Of a DNA stretch of 64,000 nt, positions 25,179-40,100 are shown in pieces. The DNA lies in the NCBI GenBank assembly GCA_963989385.1, contig OZ022502.1, positions 50,275,454 through 50,339,453 of the forward strand. Reading direction: 5' to 3'. The notes beneath the pieces are model-generated. The model saw only the letters and a program-made list of their open reading frames with translations, was not told where the DNA came from and searched no databases. The translations under genes were made by a program, and so were the position numbers. Every line of letters starts with the position of its first letter. Positions within the stretch are counted from its first letter, which is position 1. The stretch comes from Ctena decussata (lineage: Eukaryota; Mollusca; Bivalvia; Lucinida; Lucinidae).

Positions 25179-28100
25179 TACGGGAGGGGGCACGGGAATG
25201 TGGAGGGGTAAGAGAGAGTTAGGAACAATGATAAGATATCACAGCATGATCATCAATATTCTAAAAGGTTCAGGGTTATTCAAATTCTGGAGCTGGCCAG
25301 GGTTATACAGTTATGGAGCAGAGACTCAAACAGCAGCTCAAACTACCAAAGGGAAATAATTCACTAGGTCTAAAAGCAACAGTTATCATTCATGTATGAG
25401 ACAAATTGTCATGACCTGTTCTGCATATCTGTGAAGTATCATGAAAATATTTCAATAGGTATTCAAGCTATGGAGGGGACAGTTAAAATCATCAAAGGGA
25501 AATAACTCCAAAAGTAAGAAAGCTAGAGTTGTCATTCTTGTTCGCGACACATCATCATGACCTGTTCTACATATCTGTGAAGTATCATGAAAATATTTCA
25601 AAAGGTATTCAAGTTATAGAGCGGACACGAAATCACACCAAAAACCATCAAGGGGTAATAACTCAAAAAGTAAGAAAGCAGGAGTTGTCTTTCTTGTTCG
25701 CGACACATCGTCATGACCTGTTCTACATATCTGTAAAGTATCATGAAAATATTCCAAAAGGTATTCAAGTTATAGAGCGGGCACAAAATCATACCTAAAA
25801 TGATCAAGGGGAAATAACTCAAAAAGTAAGAAAGCAAAAGTTGTCATTCTTGTTCGCGACACACCGTCATGACCTGTTCTACATATCTGTGAAGTATCAT
25901 GAGAATATTCCAATGGGTATTCTAGTTATAGAGCGGACACGAATCTGCCAAAAAATCACACCTAAAACTATCAAGGGGAAATAACTCAAAAAGTAAGAAA
26001 GCAAGAGTTGTCATTCTTGTTCGCGACACATCGTCATGACCTGTTCTACATTTCTGTGAAGTATCATGAAAATATTCCAAAGGGTATTCAAGTTACAGAG
26101 CGGACACGAATCTGCCAAAAAATCACCAAAGGGGAGATAATTCAAAAAGTACAATAGCAAGAGTTACCATTCTTGTACGCGACACATCGTCATGACCTGT
26201 TCTACATAACTGTGAAGTATCATGAAAATATTCCAAAGGGTATTCAAGATATAGAGCGGACAAGAAAGTGTTTACGGACAGACGGACGCCAGGCTCATCG
26301 CTATATCCCCCGAACCTTTCGGTCGGGGGATAAAAAGTAATTCCTCTGTCTCGCTTTTACAAGTCAAGGAGATAGAGCATAAAATTGGACCAAAATATTG
26401 AACCACTATGAATTTGTTACTTGTGTAATATAAGTAACATTAAGTAAGAAAGGCAGTGTATCATATGCTTCAAATAAAAACATCGCAAACGACTGTGTGA
26501 TACCCCGCCACTGCAAACCTTTTTCACACACTGATTTTTCCAGATTTATGCATGTATATAGCCGGGGGCAGGGGGAGATAACTCCCATGGGGTAAATTTG
26601 AGCATCAATGGAGGCTTTCATCACTTTGATCATTTGCTGAAAGTTTCAGAAAAATTGCTTCAAACTCTGATTTTATATGGAATTTTTCATGATTTTATAC
26701 ATGTATATAGTCCCAGGGCAGGGGCAGATAACCCCGATGATAAAATTTCTGTGCTCATACAAAGCTTTCGTTACTTCGATCATGTATGTGAAGTTTCATC
26801 ATGATACTCCAAGTAGTAAAGGAACTAGAGGCCAGAAACCGTTTTTTGTACATTGACAAGTGCCATAACTCTGTTAAAAATTAACAAAATTTGCCCATTA
26901 ACAATCCCAAGCGAGACATTCTCGGTCCAAACACATAAGCAAAATTTGAATGAAATCCGTTGATAAATACTTAAGTTATCGAACGGAAACGAAGTGCAGA
27001 CGGACAGATGGACGTACGACGGACGGACAGACACATGGATGGCCAATGTGAAAACATAATACCCCGCCACTAACGTGTGGCGGGGTATAAAAATGAAGTT
27101 TGCTATAACACTATTTGTGACATATGTTTTGTCAATTATGGAATTGTAAGGGTATATCACTGAAACTTATAATTTAAGTTTATGGTCCCCTCATGGGCTG
27201 TAAAATACAAAAGTACATGGAGTTCCAAATATGCCCTCTTCATAAATCTTTACAGGTCCTTATCGAACAAATTGCTTAAATATTGGAAAATATTTTGATG
27301 TTACTCTGATGTGATCTTGAAGTTATTTCACAGTTACAGTGATGTTACATGAGTTATGGTGCATTACTGTTACCCTCTAAAAGTTAGCGTATAGTTAGTG
27401 GCTTATATTGCCAATCATGGCAAATATGATCGAGTTACGGTAAGTTACTGATGTTACTCTGGTAACAAATTCAAAGCTACTCAACCATTTGCGAGCTTGA
27501 TGTAGTCAAAGGTGAGACAAATATCTTAATAAAAGAGTTTATCAAGCCAGAGAATAGTTCTCCTAGAGAAACAGTCTAATTAGGGTCTCCACTGTTTACC
27601 ACTTCATCTCCAGTAAGGGTCATTAGACATGTCAAAATTAAAAGATGGTAAAGTCTGTACCTGGAATAAGTATAGGAATGGTAAATCTCGGCAAACCTCT
27701 TGACGAAAAATGGCTTTAATTCACCAAAGTTTGAGCCATGACACAACAACACCAACGAAGTGGCAGGTGTGCCCATTGAAGACTCAGATCAGTCTGGGCA
27801 ATCGCCAAGTCTGATCATAGTCTTTGCTCAGTGCTGAAAGGACAGCTAAGGGTCTAAGCTACTTCCATGTTGACAGCACAGACTCTGATCAGACTGGACA
27901 GATGCCCAGGCTGATCTGAGTCTTCGCTGGGCATACAAGCGCTTTGCTGATTTTGTTGTGTCAGGGCTCATTTTTCATTGATAGCTCAGATTTTATTTTC
28001 AAAATGCCATTTTAAGACTTGTGAATTGCATAGTCCCTGAGCAGCATTTAGTACACAAAATATGGAATATGTATATCTACACAAGAAAACATCACAATAA

Positions 28101-31100
28101 AGAAAATTCCAGACACCTGTGCTGGTACTCTTTTTCAAAGTACATGTAAAATTTTACAGGTAATATTTTATATTACCTTGTAAGTAAAAGGCCTTCCTGC
28201 TTCATCTTCTCAATGTCTGGTGATCCCTACAAACACAGACATATCTGATGAACTATGTACAAATCTACGATCCAGATATCATTAAGTAATTAGGGACACT
28301 GTAGAAATTATATTTCTCTAAGAAAACACACTCTGGGTATAAGGCAATGCTAAAAAGGACCAACAGAGAATTATCACCCATAGTTATCATTAAATACTCC
28401 CTTTATCTGTTCCACTTACAAACTGAATTTAAAATTAATGAAGCAAAATTTACTTAAAGCAAAATTTACTTAATTGAAACAAAAATTTGAGATATGCAAA
28501 CTAAGCCTTCATATCAGTGGAGTAATGTAATTTCTACCAGACTGAGATACACATGTTCCTGATTATCCAATGTGGATGTGTATGCTATGCAGGTCAGAAT
28601 TTTTTCCAACATACTTGTTGTGTAGGAGAAGTGCTCCAAACAAGACCTGTCTGCATACATGATAGCTTGCCTGACAGAGCCTTGCCCATTACATATAAAC
28701 TTTATTAACATAAACTTAAAACAGTTTGCTAACACCGATGCCGCTGCCACCGCTAATGCCAAGGGTAGTGCAGTAGCTCTTCCTGTTCATTTGTACAGGT
28801 GAGCAAAAAGTCACTTACAGTGTAGCCTGTTTCCTGGAGTGGCCATACAGGAAATTAAACCAAGAGCTCCGCAAGTGGGGCAATATACGCCTGTTTCTGA
28901 GTGTTTGCACCGTTTCATCCTTGTCTACATTGCTATTAAGTTTATCAAGATATTCCAAACATTAGGGTTCTCAAAAGAAAAGCCTTAAAGAGTAATCAAA
29001 GGGCTGTAACTCGAAAAAAATTACAGGAAGGGGAAGCAATTATTCTTTTATTAGACATACTGTCTCAACCTAATACACATTGCTATAAAGTTTCGTCAAG
29101 ATACGGTTACCTAGTAATGACTTTCCCATGAATAGCTGTAGAAATTAATCAAAGGGATGTAACTCCATAAATAATGAAGGGGGAGCAAATATTCTAATAT
29201 AAGACACACAGCCTCAACCTAATACACATTGCTATAAATTTTCATCAAGATATTCCGCATGGTTGCCTACTTACAGCTGGCATAAGAATAGCCTTAGAAA
29301 ATATTCAAAGGGAGGTTACTCCAAAAATAAGTTAGGGGAGGCAACCGTTCTTATATGTGACATATTGTGTCAACCTAATATACATTACTATTAAGTTTCA
29401 TCACAAGAGTCTAAAGGTTTAGTTAGATATGAGGTGTACAAATATAGTCTAACAAAATAATCAAAGGGAGGTAACTCAAAAACTAAGTAAAGGGAAGTAA
29501 CCATTTTTGTATGAGACACGTTGTCTTAACCTCATATACATTACTGTAAAGTTTCATCACGATATTCCAAAGAGTAACCAAGTTATGGAATGCTAAAGAA
29601 TTACCATACAAACTGCCATAGTCGTGTTTTTTCAAAGGGCTGTAACTCTGCTAAAAATCATCGAACCATAACCTCCAAACAATATGCTCTACACCACATC
29701 GTAGTCTTACTATTTACGAAGTTTCAGCTTAATTGGATGAAAACTGTAGGAGGAGTATCCGGAAACGAACACCCCAAAAATTCTAAGTAAACGGCTGTAA
29801 CTCCGCTAAAAATCATCAGAGCGTAACCTTGAAATGATATGCGCTGGTCCACCTCATAGTCTTACTTTATACCAAGTTTCAGCTCGGTCGAATGTAAACT
29901 GTAGGAGGAGTTATCCGAAAATGAAAAGTTTACGCCGGCCGGACGGACGCCAGCACCATAACATAATACGTCCCGATTTTCAAACAGGCGTATAATAAAA
30001 TGAATCACCCATTTTCAAAGCCTGACTCAGTATTTTCCTTAACTGAGTTGCAAAGAAACAAGACCTGTCTGCATACAGGATAGCTCGCCTGACCGGACCC
30101 TTGCCAAACACACAGAAAGTTTAACATAAAACTTAAACAGTTTGCTAATGCTGATGCAGCCACCAACATCGACACGGGGGATAGTGCAATAGCTCTTCCT
30201 GTACTTTCGTACAGGCGAGTAAAAAATCAATTTCAGTGAAACAGTTGAAAATTGCTTTGTACTGACAGAATATATTTATGTTTATAGAAGATACTCCTTT
30301 ACAAGCAATAATGTGTATGTTTAATTGTTCATTGTCCTTTGCAAAAATACTGTTGTGATGATCTAAGTAGTTTGTGATAAACGTAAAGTATGCCAATGTG
30401 AACACCAGTGCCAATGGTGTAGCAACTGTTATACAAGGGTCATCCAATAAAGAGTGGGAATTTACACTAAAGCAAAACTGAGCTAAATATGCATACCTTA
30501 ATATGCACCAGATATTTAAAACTTGACCTACTTTGCTCATCTCTGTTTCCTGCAGTTTAAGTATTTCATTCATGGAGTTGAGTCGGATATTCAGGAGCTG
30601 TACTGTAGACTGGAGGTTCTCTCTCTCTGACTCATAACTCTATAATTTATACAATAAAGTTCCAGATATGGTGGTATTCTATGATAAGTGTATCAGACAT
30701 ATTGAATTTAATCAATAATAGGACAGATTTTTCACCCCTAAAACAAGAGCTGCACTGAGCAGGACAGTATACGCCTGTGGGGTTCATAGTAGAAATGGAA
30801 AAAAATAATGGAAAAAAAATAAATGATCAGATTTTAATCAGATACTGAAATCTAAAGTAACCATTTTAAAGTACAATAACACAACTCTAACTTAGATATA
30901 GGCATTGCACACAAATGCATCTCTTGCTTTATATTTACCTATATCATCTTGTCATTACTATCAAAAAAAAATTGTTACCTGGTTTAAAAAAAAAAAAAAA
31001 TAATAAAATAAAATCTGTTATAATCTATAATTAATTTATTTTTCTCTTCTGTGCAACAATGATTTTACTAAATCTCTGATAGGAGACAATGTACCTTTAA

Positions 31101-34100
31101 CTTTGTCACAAGTGCCTCTTTCTCTCTCCGAGCCACCTCGGCTGGTCGTGGAATGTTTTCTGACTCTCCAATATATTTCTTTAATTGATTAATCTGTCTC
31201 AATTGATTCTCAATCTCTCCTTCCTTCATTCTGGGAAAAAATAATCAACACCAAACCTCTGGGGTTAATTATTTCTGTGTGTATCTTATTTTTTCCACAT
31301 AATACTATTTATCATATGACGTCGCATCTGAGAGTGTAATAAAGCCATGCATTAAAAACGATAATCCACTAGTGGATTAAATATGCAAATTACTTCGTAA
31401 CGTTATGTGTTGACGTCGATAAAAACGTCGCGTTTTCTAATGGCAAAATCGTGACATTTTAGTGCAAAATTTGCTAATAAAATCCGAATTCAGTGTCATA
31501 TGATAAATAAAATCTTGCATTCGTGCTCATGTATTATTGAATTTATTAAACTCGTTGGGGAAAACGATAAGATGCTCGGCAAAGCCTCGCATCTTATCTT
31601 TTTCCCCAACTCGTTTAATAAATTCAATAATACATGAGCACTCATGTAAGATCCTCTATGTGTTGGCCTGCATAAATACTAACAGTAACCTGATTTGTAA
31701 TGTTGGTTCCAGGATGCACAAAACACATCCACTTGATGGATTGCAACGGCCTATACTGACTATGACATTCAGCTATTATCATTTGTGAAAGTAAAGGCAA
31801 GGTTAAATTAAATTCTAGATATCCTGCAAATAAATCAATCAAACCTTCCGAGTATTGTTTAAGGTAACAGGTAAATGGGTAAACCTTCAGGGGAAACAAC
31901 TCTGCCATCTTTTTACTTCTGCCTACCTACTCAGTGGGTGTAAACTCTTAAAGCAAAGCAGCAAATTCTTTCCTTCACAAGTTGAACCCCTTTCAAAAAG
32001 GTTTCATTGTGCAGGAAGGCAAACAGAAAGTCATTAAACTTGTCTCCCTTCCTAAAAATGGTAGGAAACAATAGAGGTGTACCTATACCTCCTAAAGTCT
32101 TCAAATGTATTTGTATTTATCATCTAAATGTCTCTTTTAAACCAGTTTTCTTTGGTGGCTACAAGAAAACTGTGCACTTAAATGATTTTTAAAATTTGCT
32201 CTAAGGAAACTGGTTATTTGCAGCAAATATTTTCAAACATTTCAAAGACGCTAAAATCACTTCTTTTTTTTTCAGACACAGTCACACCTCTACCAGCAAA
32301 ACTGATCTACCTGAGATCTTGTGTAAGACTGTCAATCGTCTGTGAAGAACTGTCCTGCAGTGACTTTAAATCCACCTCTAACCCTTCAATCTTCTGTCTT
32401 GCAGTCTCTTTAACGGAAATTGCTTCAGACTGTAGCTTTGTAACTTGTTCTGTCAGCTCATCAGTCTCCTTCTGATGTTCTCTACTCAATCTGTCAACCT
32501 GCAAGATGGATGTACCTATACCTCCTAAAGTCTTCAAATGTATTTGTGGTGAAATATACAATTAGGAAGTATGGGAACACCAGGCTTTTCCATCAATTTT
32601 TACAAAAGGGAGGTACTACTGTGACTACCCGTTTGCTTCCCTGGATGATAAAACCTTACAAACGGGGTCAATACTTAAAGGAAAGAATTTGCTCCAACAG
32701 GAGCAAATTCTTTCCTTTAAGAGTTGATCCATTTGAAAAGGGAAGCGAAATTGAAAACGGGAGAGTTGCTTCCCCTGAAGTATACTCAAACACCTAAAAT
32801 GAGGCAACCTTTTCCACTGTGTGTTCACTTTGTGTGGCTCTTTATTATGTGGATGCCACATAGCTTTAAGACACACTGAAATGTCTCCTCAACTGCAAAT
32901 CCTGAGTGGGATCCTATCACCCTCACATATGAATTTCTAGGGAAAGCCCTGCGTTATAATAACAAGAATTCTGTGGAATGTGGTGTCTCGCCTGTCTGCC
33001 ATTGTCACAAAACAGAACTAAACCAGAGACCTTGACACAAAGTTTACGCCCTGCCAACCACCCTTCAAAGTATTAAACACCTATGTCTTGCTTAGATCTG
33101 CTCGTCTCAGGTGAGACAGTTATTTCCCCCCACCAGTACACACTATGGGCATTTCTGAGGCAAATGGTTATAAATGCATACATTTTTACTGATTTATCAC
33201 TCTGTCCACTTGTTCATGAAGCTGAAATTCATTAGCTTCTTTCTGTTTCTTTTGCAAATTTCTCCAACCTTCTATGACCATAAACAGCCTTTCTCTGAAA
33301 CTTTAACCATTAAATTCTATTTCCTTTTATGAACTAGAAAATGTGTTTATGAAACACTATGCCCCCAACCATATGCTTGCCTCTGAAGAAGGTTAATCCA
33401 ATAATGCTTGTACCTTTGTACCATAGGCTTTAATGCACTAAGTCAACCAGAGGACCAATGGTCCTGTAGCTCACCTGCCACTTGGTCCTGGTATATATTT
33501 TAATGCTTTTATACATGTATATAGCACCAGGGCAGGGGCAGATAACCCCCCTCCCTTGGGGATTAATGTTGAGTCCCAATTCTATATACCAAGCCACAAG
33601 GTCACTGGGCCTTTGGTTCTGGACAAAGATTTCTGAAGGGTTTTTATCATATATGGGCGTGGCGGCCACCATGTTCATGTGACCATGACCATCTGAACAA
33701 ACTTTGATTCCTTTGACCCAGTATTAAAGCTCCATATGAAATACAATAATCATTTGTATAAACTATGATATATACATACTGGTACCAAGTTCCAAGGTTA
33801 TAGGCCTTTCGGTTCTCGAGAAAAAGACATTTGAAGAGTTTTTACTACATATGGGCATGGTGGCCATCTTGGTCAAGTGACCAAGACCATCTGAACAAAC
33901 TATGGTTCCTTTAAGCCCGTGAAGCTCCATATGAAATATGGCTTCAATTGATCCTAGTGGCCTCTGAGAAGATGTTTGAAAATGTTGACGGGTGACAGAA
34001 TCTCAATGACCTTGTACAAAAGTCAAAGAATGACCTTGACCATATCTTCATCTGGTCATTTATTCAACCATATACACCAAATATTGCACCTTAGACTTAA

Positions 34101-37100
34101 ATAGTTTCTGAAAAATCCACTGTTTAAGCATTTTCCCATATGAAAGCCTACATAATGTACCAAAGTTGACAGTGTCATAAATTAGGTCAAGGTCAACGCA
34201 CGATCATTTGTATAAACTATGATGGGCTTGAGTGCCCAAAGCTACATACCAAGTTTCAAGGTCATACGCCTTTTGGTTCTGGAGAAGAAGATTTTGAAGG
34301 GTTTTTACCATATACGGGCAAGGCGGCCATCTTGGACAAGACCCCAAGAACAAACTTTTATTCCCCGATCACACGTAAGACTCCATATGAAATTCAGCTT
34401 CAATCAGACCAGTGGTTTCAGAGGAGAAGATGTTTTGAAAATCATGATGACGGACAGACCGAAAAAATGACCTTGACCTTCAGTGACATAATATCTTCAT
34501 CTGGTCATTTAGTTGACCATATATACCACGTGTTGTACCTTAGACTTAAATAGTTTCTGAGAAATCCACTGTATAAGCGTTTTCCCATATAAACGCCTAA
34601 TGTATCAAAGTTGACCATGTCGTAAATTAGGTCAAGGTCAACGCAAGGTCATCATTTGTATAAACTATGATGGGCCCGCATGCCCGATGCTACATACCAA
34701 GTTTCAAGGTCATAGGCCTTTTGGTTCTGGAGAAGAAGATTATCGAAGGGTTTTTACCATATATGGGCATGGCGGCCTTCTTGGTCATGTGACCCAGACC
34801 CCGGGTATAAACTTTAGTTCCCCTATCCCACTGACACACCATATGAAATTTGGCTTCAATCTCCCCAGTGGTTTCAGAGGAGATATTTGAAAATCTTGAT
34901 GACGGACAGACCGACAAAATGACCTTGACCTTCAGTGACATAACATCTGAATCTGGTCATTTAGTTGACCATATATACCTTACACTTAAATAGTTCCTGA
35001 GAAATCCACTGTATAAGTGTTTTCCCATATAAAAGCCTAACATACCAAAAGTGACCATGTTGTAAATTAGGTCAAGGTCAAAGCAAGGTCATCATTTGTA
35101 TAAACTATGATGGGCCCACATGCCCAAAGCTACATACCAAGTTTCAAGGTCATAGGCCTTTTGGTTCTGGAGAAGACGATTTTTGAAAGGTTTTTACCAT
35201 ATATGGGCATGGCGGCCATCTTGGTCATGTCACCCAGATCCCGGGTATAAACTTTCGTTCCCCCATCCCACTGAGACCCCGGGTATAAACTTTAGTTCCC
35301 CTATCCCACTGACACACCATATGAAATTTGGCTTCAATCTCCCCAGTGGTTTCAGAGGAGATGTTTGAAAATCTTGATGATGGACAGACCGACAAAATGA
35401 CCTTGACCTTCAGTGACATAACATCTGAATCTGGTCATTTAGTTGACCATATATACCTTACACTTAAATAGTTCCTGAGAAATCCACTGTATAAGTGTTT
35501 TCCCATATAAAAGCCTAACATACCAAAAGTGACCATGTTGTAAATTAGGTCAAGGTCAAAGCAAGGTCATCATTTGTATAAACTATGATGGGCCCACATG
35601 CCCAAAGCTACATACCAAGTTTCAAGGTCATAGGCCTTTTGGTTCTGGAGAAGACGATTTTTGAAAGGTTTTTACCATATATGGGCATGGCGGCCATCTT
35701 GGTCATGTCACCCAGATCCCGGGTATAAACTTTCGTTCCCCCATCCCACTGAGACTCCATATGAAATTTGGCTTCAATCTCCCCAGTGGTTTCAGATGAG
35801 AAGATGTCTGAAAATCTTGACGACGGATGGTCTGACGGAATGACCCTGACCTTTATAGACATGATATCTTCATCTGGTCATTTGGTCGACCATGTATACA
35901 ACATATTGTACCTTAGACTTAAATAGATTCTGAGAAATCCACTGTTTAATTGTTTTTCCATATAAAAGCCTACAGTACCAAAGTTAACCATGCCGTAAAT
36001 TAGATCAAGGTCAAAGCAAGGTCATGATTTATATAAACTAGGATAAGCCGGCCTACCCAATGCTACATACCAAGTTTCAAGGTCATAGGCCTTTTGGTTC
36101 TGGAGAAGAAGAGTTTTGAAGGGTTTTTACCATATATGGGCATGGCGGCCATCTTGGTCATGTGACCCAGACCCCGGGTATAAACTTTCGTTCCCCCATC
36201 CTACTGAGACTCCATATGAAATTTGGCTTCAATCGGCCAAGTGGTTTCAGAGGAAAAGATGTTTGAAAAACTTGACGACAGATGGTCCGACGGAATGACC
36301 TTGACCTTTAGTGACATAATATCTTCATCTGGTCATTTAGTCGACCATGTATACCAAGTATTGTACCTTAGACTTAAATAGTTTCTGAGAAATCCACTGT
36401 TTAAGAGTTTTCCCATATAAAAGCCTAACGTAATAAAGTTGACCATGTCGTAAATTAGGTCAAGGTCAACGCAAGGTCATGATTTGTATAAACTATGATG
36501 GGCCCGCATGCCCGATGCTACATACCAAGTTTCAAGGTCATAGGCCTTTTGGTTCTGGAGGAGAAGATTTTTGAAGGGTTTTTACCATATATGGGCATGG
36601 CGGCCATCTTGGTCAGGTGACCCAGACCCCGGGTAAAACCTTTCGTTCCCCCATCCCACTGAGAATCCATATGAAATTTGGCTTCAATTGGCCCAGTGGT
36701 TTCAGAGGAGAAAATGTTTAAAAATCTTGACGACGGATGGTCCGACGGAATGACCTTGACCTTTAGTGACATAATATCTTAATCTGGTCATTTAGTCGAC
36801 CATGTATACCAAGTATTGTACCTTAGACTTAAATAGTTTCTGAGAAATCCACTGTTGAAGTGTTTCCCATATAAAAGCCTAACGTAATAAAGTTGACCAT
36901 GCCGTAAATTAGGTCAAGGTCAACGCAAGGTCATGATTTGTACAAACTATGATTAGCCCGCATGCCTGATGCTACATACCAAGTTTCAAGGTCATAGGCC
37001 TTTTGGTTCTGGAGAAGAAGATTTTTGAAGGGTTTTTACCATATATGGGCATGGCGGCCATCTTGGTCATGTGACCCAGACCCCGGGTATAAACTTTTGT

Positions 37101-40100
37101 TCCCCCATCCCACTGAGACTCCATATGAAATTTGGCTTCAATCGGCCCAGTGGTTTCAGAGGAGAAGATGTTTGAAAATCTTGACAACTGATGGTCCGAC
37201 GGAATGACCTTGACCTTTAGTGACATAATATCTTCATCTGGTCATTTAGTCGACCATGTATACCAAGTATTGTACCTTAGACTTAAATAGTTTCTGAGAA
37301 ATCCACTGTTTAAGCGTTTTCCCATATAAAAGCCTAACGTAATAAAGTTGACCATGTCGTAAATTAGGTCAAGGTCAACGCAAGGTCATCATTTGTACAA
37401 ACTATGATGGGCCTGCATGCCTGATGCTACATACCAAGTTTCAAGGTCATCGGCCTGTTGGTTCTGGAGAAGAAGATTTTTGAAGGGTTTTTACCATATA
37501 TGGGCATGGCGCCCATCTTGGTCATGTGACCCAGATACCCGGAACAAACTTTCGTTCCCCCGACCTAGGTAGGCTCCATATGAAATATGGCTTCATTGGT
37601 TTCAGAGAAGAAGATGTTTGAAAATGTTGACGGACGACGGACGACGGATGCCTGGCTATACTATAAGATAACCTATGAGCCTAAAGGCTCAGGTGAGCTA
37701 AAAAAGGGGCATAACTCGGTCAAAAAAATTTTTTTTTTTTCAAAAGTTAATCAGGTCATCTACACCTTAAGCAGTATTTCCCTGCAAAAAAATCATGCTC
37801 CTAGCATCAGGGGTTCTTGAGATATTTTGTTCACAAGGATATATAAGCTGACAATGCACTAAGTCGAAAAGGGGCATAACTCGATCAAAAATTCACAAAT
37901 TTTTTTCAAAAGTTAATCAGGTCAGCTACACCTTGGGCATTTTCATCCTGCAAAACCTCATGATCCTAGCATCAGGGGTTCTTGAGATATTTTGTTCACA
38001 AGGTTCCACAGGCTAAGTCGAAAAAGGGGCATAACTCTGAAAATATGTGACCTGCAGAAAAAAGAAAAAACATGTGTTCGCCTATTTTTCATATTGATCA
38101 TGTGTATAAAGTTTCAAGTTCCTAGCTCTTACAGTTCTTGACTGGCTGTAAAGGTACCTTTGTAACATAGGCTTCAATGCACTTAGTCGAAAAAGGGGCA
38201 TAACTCGATCAAAAATTTACGAATTTTTTTCAAAAGTTAATCAGGTAATCTACACCTTAGGGAGTATCTTCCTGCAAAATATCATGATCCTAGCATCAGG
38301 GGTTCTCCAGATATTTTGTTCACAAGGTTCCATAGGCTTACAATGCACTTAGTTGAAAAAGGGGCATGACTCGATCAAAAATTCACGAATTTTTTTTCAA
38401 AAGTTAATCAGGTCATCTACACCTTGGGCATTTTCATCCTGCAAAACCTCATGATCCTAGCATCAGGGGTTCTTGAGATATTTTGTTCACAAGGTTCCAC
38501 AGGCTAAGTTGAAAAAGGGGCATAACTCTGAAAATATGTGACCTGCGGAAAAAAGAAAACACATGTGTTCGCTTATTTTTCATACTGATCATGTGTATAA
38601 AGTTTAAAGCTCCTAGCTCTTACGGTTCTTGATTTATAGATAGCTGACAGACGGACGGACAGGCCCAAACCAATATGCCCCCACAATTTCTCCGAAATTG
38701 GGGGCATAATAATAATTCTGAAATATGTGCTTGTCTGAAATTACCGTATTAATCCTATTAAACACTCCTGCTCCAATAAACACCCCTGCCTCTTTTCTAA
38801 AAATATACTTACTTGCATGAATTCCTGTTTGCTTCTCTGGATGTGGTAGCTCTTTGACATGAGATCTACTCTTAAAGGAAATAGTTTGCTCCTAGAGGCA
38901 GTTGCTGATTTACTACACTTTATGCTCTTCGTAAAATGCAACCCCCCTGGGGCCTTAAATAGGATTAATATGGTATATATGATTACCTGAGTATCGTATC
39001 TATCTTCAGCATTCCTAAGTTCCGCCTCTAGACCAGACAGATTATGAACATATTCTCTTTCCTTTACTGTCATCTGTCTCTCCATCTCCGTCATTTCTTC
39101 CCGTTGTTGACATTTCAACACTCTCAACTCATTTTTTAACTCAGTGATTTCACTTGCTTGCTTCTGAATGAGTTCATCAACATATCTCAGTTCTTCCTTG
39201 TGACCTGGGTATTTGCAGATTTCCTGAGGAGCTTTGGATACCTGTTCCTAGAAAAAAAAAGACCTCAAAATAAGGGGCCCATTTGAAGATACACAGCCCC
39301 AGATATTTGACATTTTTATTTATGTCTCATCTAAACCTGTGATGTGACCCTCATTACAACCTTCTCATTCTACTTTTTTCATTTATAGCATATGTTATGA
39401 CCCTTCATTAGAACTGTCTCTATGAAATGCCTCTAATGAGAGGTCACAACATATGTGTTTATGGCTATTAAACTGAAATTATCCCTAATTATGACTACTT
39501 ACTCCCTCTTTCTTATTTAGACCTCTGTCAGATACTTACTAGACATAAAGAAATGCCAGTGCAAAGTCTAGAGATGTTCAAACTTTCGAGAAAGAAATAC
39601 TCATATTTTTTTACTTAATTCTGAAACCTAGCTTGAACTGTATATGAGCCTTTTCATGATACACACAAACTGTGACTGCATAAATATCAAGCCTCACAAA
39701 GTGAGACGAAATATCACTTTACTTTTCCCTTCTGGAAGCTGATGCGCATTAAGATTTGAAATATTTCAGAGATTTTTCAGTATTCAGTACCCCATTCGAT
39801 TTTACATTTCAAGTCAATTTAAATTTTAGGATATTCAATAATCATATTCAATAATCAGTTAAGAGGTCTCTCAATGTTTATTGTGATTACAATCTATCAG
39901 GCTTCTTTTGAACTTAAAAGTTACCTGCTGAAAGGCTTGGGCTGGTATCGGCAGTGCTACTGATGGATGTTGGGTTTCTCTGAAAATACAAATGAACTGT
40001 GTTTAACTACATGTTTTAAACTGTGAAAACAGATGAATGACTTGCAATTTTATGTTCTTTCAACAAAACTTCAGTCATAACAGGGCAATGGGACGGTGAT

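Noticed and set aside
35183..37207. Repeated 60-84 residue ORFs on both strands, including ones starting MKGFYHIWAWRPSW
   Set aside because: They recur with the 450 bp satellite unit, are open on both strands and have no domain; by-products of repetition.
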